Shown piece by piece: positions 57,322 through 64,000 of a stretch of DNA of 64,000 bases (positions are counted from its first letter, which is position 1; each line of letters opens with the position of its first letter). The stretch is taken from the NCBI RefSeq assembly GCF_013009555.1, contig NZ_CP046176.1:5487501-5551500 (forward strand), read 5' to 3'. The stretch is from Phocaeicola dorei. GTDB taxonomy: Bacteria; Bacteroidota; Bacteroidia; Bacteroidales; Bacteroidaceae. The position numbers and the translations under genes are program-made. The notes below the pieces were generated by a model that was not told where the DNA came from, searched no databases, and was given only the letters and a program-made list of their open reading frames with translations.

Positions 57322-60300
57322 ATGAAAAAAAACTTTTGTAAAGTTCGTAGGGGGCATTGCCTCTCTCTTGTATGGATAGTTTCATTTCTACTATGGGGAA
57401 ATGTCACTATGGCCGCATTGCCTATTCAGGAGGCAAAACTTTCTATACAACAGCGTTCAGTGGCTTTGAGTCGGGTTTTTTATGAGATTGAAAAACAGAC
57501 CGGCTACTCTTTCCTTGTTCGTAATAATGATATTAATATGAATGAGAAAGTATCTATTGATGTTAAAAATAAAAGTGTGGAAGAGGTGCTTGAGATGTTG
57601 TTTGTAGGGAAAAATATCCGTTATAAAGTGGAAGGGGAGCATATTTCTGTTTATAAACCCCAGCAATCAAGACAAAATGCAATTACCGGATTGGTTATGG
57701 ATGTGGCAAAAGAACCAGTTATTGGTGCTTCTGTTGTGGTAATGGGATCTACTAACGGGTGTATCACAGATTTTGATGGAAAATTTTCTTTAGAAGTTTC
57801 TGAATTTCCTGTGAAGTTACAAATCAGTTATATTGGTTATAAATCTCAAGAGGTAACTGTACGTGATACAAAAACTATTCAGGTGGTATTACGTGAGGAC
57901 ACTGAAACTTTAGATGAAGTGGTGGTAGTGGGATACGGTTCGCAGAAAAAAGCAAACCTGACAGGAGCCGTTGCCTCGGTCAAGATGGATGAAGTGATAG
58001 GCAATCGTCCTTTGTCACAAGCTGCTGATGCATTGCAAGGTACGGTTCCCGGCTTGTTTGTGTCTAGTGATGGCAATGCTCCAGGTAAAAGTAAGTCATT
58101 CCAGATTCGTGGCGCTTATTCTGTAGGTATTAAAAATGATGATGGTTCTTATGGTAGTGCTATCAAGCCTTTGATTTTGATTGACAATGTGGAAGGAGAC
58201 TTGGATATGGTTAATCCTGAGGATATTGAAACGGTTACAGTGTTGAAAGATGCTGCTTCAGCTGCCATTTATGGTGCCCGTGCTGCCGGTGGTGTAATTT
58301 TGGTTACTACCAAACGTCCGAAAGGAGAAACTTCTTTCCAACTGAATTATAATAATAACTTTGCCTTTGCAACTGCCATGAATTTGCCAGAACAGGCACC
58401 GTTGATGGAATATTTGCAGGCCTATTCTGATGCAGCCGGAGATCAATTCTGGACAATGGGTTCGCCTAGTGTAAGCAAATGGATGGGATATTTGGAGCAA
58501 TATCGTAATAATCCGTCTTCTATTCCTACTGTCGGCGATGGTATCTTTAAAGATACGGATGGGGCTGTTTATTATATGAATGAAAAGGACTTGGTGAAGA
58601 ACATGCTTGAGACTAGTTTCCAGCATACACATAATATATCAATGACAGGTGGTACTGATAAGCTCCGTTATCGTCTTTCTGCCGGATTTATTGATAATGA
58701 CGGTGTGCTGATTACTGACAAGGATAAATACAGACGAATGAATGTCAGTGGATTTATATCTGCCAATGTTACAAAATGGTTTACTCAGGAAGCCACTTTT
58801 AGCTATGCACATAGTAAAAGAATGGAGCCAAAGTCTGCTTTGGGCGCTGTTTACAGTACTCGTCTTGCTTCTTTCTATCCGGAAGGCAATATGCCGGAAG
58901 GTATTTCTGCTGCAGGCGATGGATTACCTTTCTTTACTCCGTCCAATCAGATACGTTGGTCCAATCCAGAAAAAACATTGTATGACAATCCTCGTATTTT
59001 CCTGAAGTCTATATTGAAGCCATTAAAGGGATTTGAAATAGCATTTGAATATACTTTCGACAAGAATATATATGATTATAGCTGGTATACGGGAAGTGTG
59101 GTATATACTACTGTGCAAGGTGGTAAAGACACGACTCCGACCAATGACTATTTACAAAAAAAGAAAAGATATACCGACTATAACTCAATCAACTTGTATG
59201 GTACTTATGATTTCTCATTGGGTAATCATCAGTTTAAGATAATGGCAGGTTTCAATCAAGAATCCAGTTATCAGGAAACAATGGAGGCTTTATCCTATGG
59301 ACAAGCTGTTATTGAGGTGCCTTCATTGGGTTCGGGTACATCTACATTGAAAGCTACGGACAAGTATAATGAGTTTTCTGTTCGCGGCGGATTCTTCCGT
59401 GTGAATTACAACTATCAGGATAAATATTTGCTGGAAGTAAACGGACGTTATGACGGTTCTTCTAAGTTTCCTAAAGAATCACGTTACGGTTTCTTCCCCT
59501 CTGTTTCGGCCGGTTGGAACATTGCACAGGAAAAATTCATGGAAAGTACTCAGAATTGGTTAGGTTCTTTGAAGCTACGTGCTTCTTATGGTATGATTGG
59601 TAACCAGAACGTGCCTGCTTATTCGTTTATTCCAACTATGGCGGTGAATAATAAATACAATGGTTGGATATCCAATGGTAATTATGTAACCGCTATTACT
59701 TCTATTCCTTCATTGGTAAGTCGTAACTTTACTTGGGAAAAGGTAGGGACATTAGACATCGGTATTGATTTCTCTATGTTCAGTAATCGCTTTACAGGTA
59801 CTTTTGACTGGTATCAGCGTAATACGAACGGCATGCTTGCTCCGGGTGTGCAATTGCCTGCTGTAGTAGGTGCGGATGCTCCTTATCAGAATACGGCAGA
59901 TATGCGTACACGTGGCTGGGAACTGAGTTTCAATTGGCGCGACCAGATTGGAAAGGTGAGCTACCGAGTCGGTTTCAACCTGTCCGACAGCAAGTCAAAG
60001 ATTGTGAAGTATGACAGTAACTCATCCTACATATTAAGCAGCCAAAAGACGAATGCGCTGACGGGTGGAACATATACATTTTGGGAGTTTTATAAAGGTA
60101 AGGAATTAGGCGAAATCTGGGGATATGAAACAGATGGTTATTATACCGTAGACGATTTTGTCGATACTTCTTCATGGAAATTAAAGGATGGCGTTCCAAG
60201 CATAGATGGCTATAATCCTCGTCCGGGTGATGTGAAGTTCAAGAACTTAATGGATGATGAAAGAGGGACAAATATGATTTCCAGCGGTAACAATACGTTG

Positions 60301-60849
60301 AATAATCCGGGCGACCGTAAAGTGATTGGTAATGAAACTCCTCGTTATCTTTATGGTATTAATCTAGGATTAAACTATAAAGGTTTTGATTTGAGTGCCT
60401 TTTTGCAAGGAACCGGTAAACGCGATAAATGGATTGCCAATACATTGACTTTCCCATTATATTCTGACTTTAAGTTTATTCCTTTATATAAAGGTTTGGG
60501 TGATTACTGGCAACCGGTAGATGCTGCCAATGGTGATTACACAGCAGTTAATCCTAATGCTGAGTTCCCACGTATTTATGGCAACTATGGTAACCAAGGC
60601 TCTAATTACCGCCAGTCAGACAAGTACTTGTCCGATGCTTCTTATCTGCGTATCAAGAATGTTACTTTGTCATATACATTCCCCAAAGCATGGATTACCA
60701 AAATATCTTTGTCGCAGTTACGTGCTTTTGTCAGTGTAGAAAATCTGGCAACGTTCTCATCATTGCCAAAGGGTATCGACCCGGAAACGCTGAAATGGGA
60801 TTATCCCGCATTCCGCACAGTATCCTTTGGGCTTAATCTTACATTATAA
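57322..60849 (+). CDS. SusC-like TonB-dependent receptor with STN domain (locus 3)
   Basis: A 1175-residue receptor with an N-terminal STN signalling domain (about 40-110, AKLSIQQRSVALSRVFYEIE), absent from the other two SusC proteins here. Then CarbopepD-like domain (ITGLVMDVAKEPVIGASVVV), plug (DEVVVVGYGSQKKANLTGAV) and barrel ending FGLNLTL. The STN domain couples it to the FecR/ECF pair. Confidence 0.95.
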   Translation: MKKNFCKVRRGHCLSLVWIVSFLLWGNVTMAALPIQEAKLSIQQRSVALSRVFYEIEKQTGYSFLVRNNDINMNEKVSIDVKNKSVEEVLEMLFVGKNIRYKVEGEHISVYKPQQSRQNAITGLVMDVAKEPVIGASVVVMGSTNGCITDFDGKFSLEVSEFPVKLQISYIGYKSQEVTVRDTKTIQVVLREDTETLDEVVVVGYGSQKKANLTGAVASVKMDEVIGNRPLSQAADALQGTVPGLFVSSDGNAPGKSKSFQIRGAYSVGIKNDDGSYGSAIKPLILIDNVEGDLDMVNPEDIETVTVLKDAASAAIYGARAAGGVILVTTKRPKGETSFQLNYNNNFAFATAMNLPEQAPLMEYLQAYSDAAGDQFWTMGSPSVSKWMGYLEQYRNNPSSIPTVGDGIFKDTDGAVYYMNEKDLVKNMLETSFQHTHNISMTGGTDKLRYRLSAGFIDNDGVLITDKDKYRRMNVSGFISANVTKWFTQEATFSYAHSKRMEPKSALGAVYSTRLASFYPEGNMPEGISAAGDGLPFFTPSNQIRWSNPEKTLYDNPRIFLKSILKPLKGFEIAFEYTFDKNIYDYSWYTGSVVYTTVQGGKDTTPTNDYLQKKKRYTDYNSINLYGTYDFSLGNHQFKIMAGFNQESSYQETMEALSYGQAVIEVPSLGSGTSTLKATDKYNEFSVRGGFFRVNYNYQDKYLLEVNGRYDGSSKFPKESRYGFFPSVSAGWNIAQEKFMESTQNWLGSLKLRASYGMIGNQNVPAYSFIPTMAVNNKYNGWISNGNYVTAITSIPSLVSRNFTWEKVGTLDIGIDFSMFSNRFTGTFDWYQRNTNGMLAPGVQLPAVVGADAPYQNTADMRTRGWELSFNWRDQIGKVSYRVGFNLSDSKSKIVKYDSNSSYILSSQKTNALTGGTYTFWEFYKGKELGEIWGYETDGYYTVDDFVDTSSWKLKDGVPSIDGYNPRPGDVKFKNLMDDERGTNMISSGNNTLNNPGDRKVIGNETPRYLYGINLGLNYKGFDLSAFLQGTGKRDKWIANTLTFPLYSDFKFIPLYKGLGDYWQPVDAANGDYTAVNPNAEFPRIYGNYGNQGSNYRQSDKYLSDASYLRIKNVTLSYTFPKAWITKISLSQLRAFVSVENLATFSSLPKGIDPETLKWDYPAFRTVSFGLNLTL

Positions 60850-60870
60850 ACCTTAAATTAGTACGAGTAT

Positions 60871-62793
60871 ATGAAAAGATTATTTATAAGTTTAGCAATT
60901 CTCGCAGGAATCAGCCTCTCTAGTTGTAATGATAGTTTCTTGGAAAAGACTCCTGTTACAGACTTGACGGAGAATAATGCATTCAATTCCTACGATAACT
61001 TCAAGGCTTTTATGTGGCCTTGTTATGAGATGTTTACAAATAATACTATTCGCACTTCCTTACAAGGATTCGGACAAGACGGACAGTATAAGGGCGATAT
61101 GGCAGCAGGATACTTTCAGCAAAAATATGAAAGTGGCTACAATGAATTTGCTTATCAGACAGTTGCCAGTGTAGCATCCGGTAATGGCTGGGATTTTAAA
61201 TCATTTATCCGCCGTGTCAATATCATGCTTTCACACATTGATAATTCTAGTATGACAGAGGCTCAGAAAGACCATTGGCGTGCAGTAGGATATTTTTTTC
61301 ATTCTTTTTGGTATATGGAATTGATAGATCGTTTTGGCGATGTGCCTTGGGTGGACCAGGTATTGCAGGAAGATTCTCCCGAAGCTTATGGACCTCGTGT
61401 GGATAGAAAAACCGTAGCCGACAAGGTATTGGAACGTCTGCAATGGGCGGAACAGAATATTGGAAATTTCACATCACAGGATGGGGACAATACGATTAAC
61501 CAAGATTGTGTACGTGCCGTTATTTCGCGTTTCGGATTACGTGAAGGTACATGGAGGAAATATCATGAATTGGGTGATGCTGAAAAATATCTGCAAGAGT
61601 GTGTACGCGCATCCGAGTTATTAATGGCCGCTTATCCTACTCTTTACACAGGAACAGACGGTCAACCCGGTGCCGGATATGGTGAAATGTGGACAACAGA
61701 GGATTTGGGACAAGTTCCAGGTATCATTCTCTATAAATCTTATGTGAAGGATATAAATCCTATGGGCATGAGTTATATTGAACATACTTCTTCACACTAT
61801 GTGGAGATGAACCAGAATACGGTAGATCTTTATTTGATGAAGAATGGCAAGCCGATTTTGGCTGACGGATCGGGCTACCATGGAAATAAGGACATGTATG
61901 CGGTATTTCGTGACCGTGACCCGCGTTTGTATCACACGGTTATACCTCCTTATAAAGTAAAATCTGGAAAAGGCGACTATCCTACCTGGTCGTATACAGA
62001 CAATCCGGCAGACCGTGAATATATTGATATTATGGGAGCAAATGAAAGTTGCAGTAACCCGGGTGTTGGTATGAAACGTTTGCCTGGGCAGAACTGGAGT
62101 GCATCACTTGTACCTGAAATACCAAGATTAGGTACTGGAGCATTTGTGACTTGCCGTTCAGGCTACTATGTATGGAAGAATTGGGATAACTGGGAAACCA
62201 GCTTTAATAATGGTAATTTGAATACAGCTGACAAACCTATTTTTAAAATTGAAGAAGTCCTGTTGAATGAAGCTGAAGCCAAATTTGAATTGGGAGTATT
62301 TGACCAAGGGGTTGCAGACAAAACAATCAATAAGTTGCGTGATCGTGCCGGTGTAGTCAAAATGGTGGTTGCTGACATTAATGATAGTTTTGATCCTAAC
62401 CGTGGAAAATACTATCCTAAAGGTAATGAAAGTGGTATTTTGGTTGATCCTGTCTTATGGGAAATTCGTCGCGAACGTATTATAGAATTGATGGGTGAGG
62501 GATTTGGTATTTATGATATCCGTCGTTGGCGTATGGCTCCGTGGTTCCTCAATAAACCTGCAACTGGTCTTTGGATGAGTAAAGAAGAGGCAATGAAAAA
62601 TAATATGACTTTATATAATCCTGAAACTGGTTATTCTGATGGAACTGACGGTTCATTGACGGAAGGTAATTTGTATCTTTTCAATGATCCTCTAAAAGAA
62701 GGTAAAGGTTGGTTAGATAAATATTATTTGTATCAAGTACCGACTACCGAAATATTATTGAACCCAGAACTGGAACAGAATCCTGGTTGGTAA
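60871..62793 (+). CDS. SusD-like glycan-binding lipoprotein (locus 3)
   Basis: A 640-residue lipoprotein, lipobox LSSC (Cys19), followed by NDSFLEKTPVTDLTENNAF. Core (HWRAVGYFFHSFWYMELIDRF), C-terminal IEEVLLNEAEAKFELG and GEGFGIYDIRRW motifs. Starts 21 bp after SusC. Confidence 0.94.
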   Translation: MKRLFISLAILAGISLSSCNDSFLEKTPVTDLTENNAFNSYDNFKAFMWPCYEMFTNNTIRTSLQGFGQDGQYKGDMAAGYFQQKYESGYNEFAYQTVASVASGNGWDFKSFIRRVNIMLSHIDNSSMTEAQKDHWRAVGYFFHSFWYMELIDRFGDVPWVDQVLQEDSPEAYGPRVDRKTVADKVLERLQWAEQNIGNFTSQDGDNTINQDCVRAVISRFGLREGTWRKYHELGDAEKYLQECVRASELLMAAYPTLYTGTDGQPGAGYGEMWTTEDLGQVPGIILYKSYVKDINPMGMSYIEHTSSHYVEMNQNTVDLYLMKNGKPILADGSGYHGNKDMYAVFRDRDPRLYHTVIPPYKVKSGKGDYPTWSYTDNPADREYIDIMGANESCSNPGVGMKRLPGQNWSASLVPEIPRLGTGAFVTCRSGYYVWKNWDNWETSFNNGNLNTADKPIFKIEEVLLNEAEAKFELGVFDQGVADKTINKLRDRAGVVKMVVADINDSFDPNRGKYYPKGNESGILVDPVLWEIRRERIIELMGEGFGIYDIRRWRMAPWFLNKPATGLWMSKEEAMKNNMTLYNPETGYSDGTDGSLTEGNLYLFNDPLKEGKGWLDKYYLYQVPTTEILLNPELEQNPGW

Positions 62794-62812
62794 TTTATAG
62801 TGTGATACGAAT

Positions 62813-62853
62813 GAGGCTGTCTCAAATGCGGAATAACGTATGGAGACGGTCTT
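62813..62853 (+). terminator. Hairpin after SusD
   Basis: 11-bp stem including G-U pairs (GAGGCTGTCTC, 62813-62823; GAGACGGTCTT, 62843-62853), then TTTGGTTTTT. Probably an attenuator before the sulfatase. Confidence 0.55.
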
Positions 62854-62887
62854 GTTTGGTTTTTAAACTTAGAAAAATCGAAATAAA

Positions 62888-64000
62888 ATGAGATTTCAGA
62901 AAATAGGATTGACTACTGTAGTGTTGTGTACCGTAGGAATACAACAGAGCTTTTCTATCGATATAGTTACAAAAGAAAAACCTAATATCGTGTTTATTTT
63001 GGCTGATGATTTAGGTTGGACGGATTTGGGTGTAATGGGCAGTGATTATTATGAAACTCCTAATATAGACCGTCTTGCTACAGAAGGAATATTGTTTGAC
63101 AATGCTTACGCTGCAGCCGCCAATTCAGCACCTAGCCGTGCTTGTATGATGACAGGAATGTACACGCCACGCCATGGAGTATATACAGTTAGTCCTCCCG
63201 ACCGTGGTGATCGTACCAAACGTAAATATATAGCTATTCCCAATGTAGAAGATGTCTGTGCCGACTTTGTGACTATGGCCGAGGCTTTGCAAGAACAGGG
63301 TTATCAGTGTGGTCATATCGGGAAGTGGCATTTGGGGGATGATGAGGACGGTACAGGACCCTTGTCACAGGGATTTATATGGAATGTGGGCGGTAATAGA
63401 GCAGGAGCTCCCTATTCTTATTTTTATCCCTATTGTCTGCCTGATAAAAGTAAATGTCATGTGGGATTAGAAGAAGGTATATTGGGTGAATATCTTACTG
63501 ATCGGTTGACTGAAGAAGCTGTTTCTTTTATAAAATCTCATAGTGAAGGTCCTTTTTTCTTACATTTGTCCCATCATGCCGTACATACGGTTTTGCAAGC
63601 ACCTGATTCATTGATAAATAAATATCGTAATAAAACTCCCGGTAAATATCATAAGAATCCTATATATGCTGCAATGATTGAAAAACTAGATGATAGTGTT
63701 GGTAGGATATGCCAAGTTATTAAGACATTAGGAATAGCAGATCGTACAATAGTCATTTTTTATTCAGATAATGGAGGTTCGGAACCAGTGACAGACAATT
63801 ATCCGTTAAATGGAGGAAAGGGAATGCCTTATGAAGGTGGGAGCCGTGTGCCGTTGATTATAAGGTGGACTGGTAAAATAGAAGGAGGCATCCGTTCATC
63901 TGTTCCAATAACAGGAGTTGATTTTTATCCAACTTTTGTTACTTTGGCACAGGGTAAGATTCCTGCTAACTTAGATGGAAAAGATATTTTTACGCTTATA
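62888..64000 (+). CDS. S1 sulfatase, serine type (partial, runs off the window)
   Basis: The 5' 371 codons are present; the frame is open to the window end. Signal peptide (to about SFSIDI), then KPNIVFILADDLGWTDLGVM with metal ligands Asp40-Asp41 and the active-site motif SAPSRACMMTG. The formylglycine residue is Ser80, so activation would need an anaerobic sulfatase-maturating enzyme (none seen here). Later GHIGKWHLG and SDNGG motifs are typical. It probably desulfates a host or dietary glycan. Confidence 0.92.
   Translation, partial: MRFQKIGLTTVVLCTVGIQQSFSIDIVTKEKPNIVFILADDLGWTDLGVMGSDYYETPNIDRLATEGILFDNAYAAAANSAPSRACMMTGMYTPRHGVYTVSPPDRGDRTKRKYIAIPNVEDVCADFVTMAEALQEQGYQCGHIGKWHLGDDEDGTGPLSQGFIWNVGGNRAGAPYSYFYPYCLPDKSKCHVGLEEGILGEYLTDRLTEEAVSFIKSHSEGPFFLHLSHHAVHTVLQAPDSLINKYRNKTPGKYHKNPIYAAMIEKLDDSVGRICQVIKTLGIADRTIVIFYSDNGGSEPVTDNYPLNGGKGMPYEGGSRVPLIIRWTGKIEGGIRSSVPITGVDFYPTFVTLAQGKIPANLDGKDIFTLI

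Noticed and set aside
1..64000. CRISPR array, rRNA or tRNA genes
   Set aside because: No regularly spaced repeat set with spacers and no recognisable RNA-gene sequence was seen by eye.

Overview
The window looks like a chromosomal segment of a gut Bacteroidales, most likely Bacteroides or Phocaeicola (P. vulgatus/dorei-like). The grounds are three SusC/SusD pairs, two hybrid two-component regulators, an ECF sigma/FecR pair, Bacteroidetes-type -7 promoter boxes (TAnnTTTG) in front of many genes, and serine-type sulfatase chemistry. Species assignment is inference. No rRNA, tRNA or CRISPR array was seen.

Layout. 1-1890: gene-poor DNA with a small palindromic tandem repeat and a decayed AAA-ATPase-like gene. 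1891-12363: polysaccharide-utilisation locus 1 (SusC, SusD, a putative HELGH metallopeptidase lipoprotein, a hybrid two-component regulator). 12457-15268: rubrerythrin, a small lipoprotein, a SulP anion transporter. 15365-29016: a peptide-export island (below). 29088-40263: mostly housekeeping genes (radical SAM protein, HHH/beta-barrel protein, DUF4294 protein, SpoU methyltransferase, nadA with a 47-residue overlapping membrane peptide, rdgB, GNAT acetyltransferase, YitT, leuS). 40658-52105: locus 2 (hybrid regulator, GH2 glycosidase, SusC, SusD). 52168-55392: Tricorn-like protease. 55540-64000: locus 3 (ECF sigma, FecR anti-sigma, SusC with an STN domain, SusD, and an S1 sulfatase that runs off the window).

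The most interesting region is 15.3-29.0 kb. A complete type-I-like exporter (HlyD adaptor, ABC transporter with an intact N-terminal C39 leader peptidase, TolC-like channel) lies downstream of a dense array of very small genes on the same strand. Read by hand, these include nine short peptides with double-glycine or glycine-type leaders, one decayed bacteriocin-like core, and several small membrane proteins that could confer immunity. At the far end are a histidine kinase and an OmpR-type response regulator. Four sites (20124, 25248, 26730, 26950) carry the same pattern of three hexamers, GTTATC-N5-GTTATC-N5-GTTAAT, an 11-bp period typical of PhoB/OmpR-type operators. Each lies exactly 22 bp upstream of a TAnnTTTG box reading into the exporter or into a peptide group. 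I infer one regulon in which the two-component system controls both peptide precursors and their exporter: a Gram-negative bacteriocin or peptide-signalling system.

The island is also degrading and rearranging. Two identical IS982-like copies sit just upstream of peptide start codons. One supplies the stop codon of a VanZ-like gene. The three paralogues of one peptide family each carry a different apparent lesion (loss of promoter, loss of the GG site, a 13-bp deletion).
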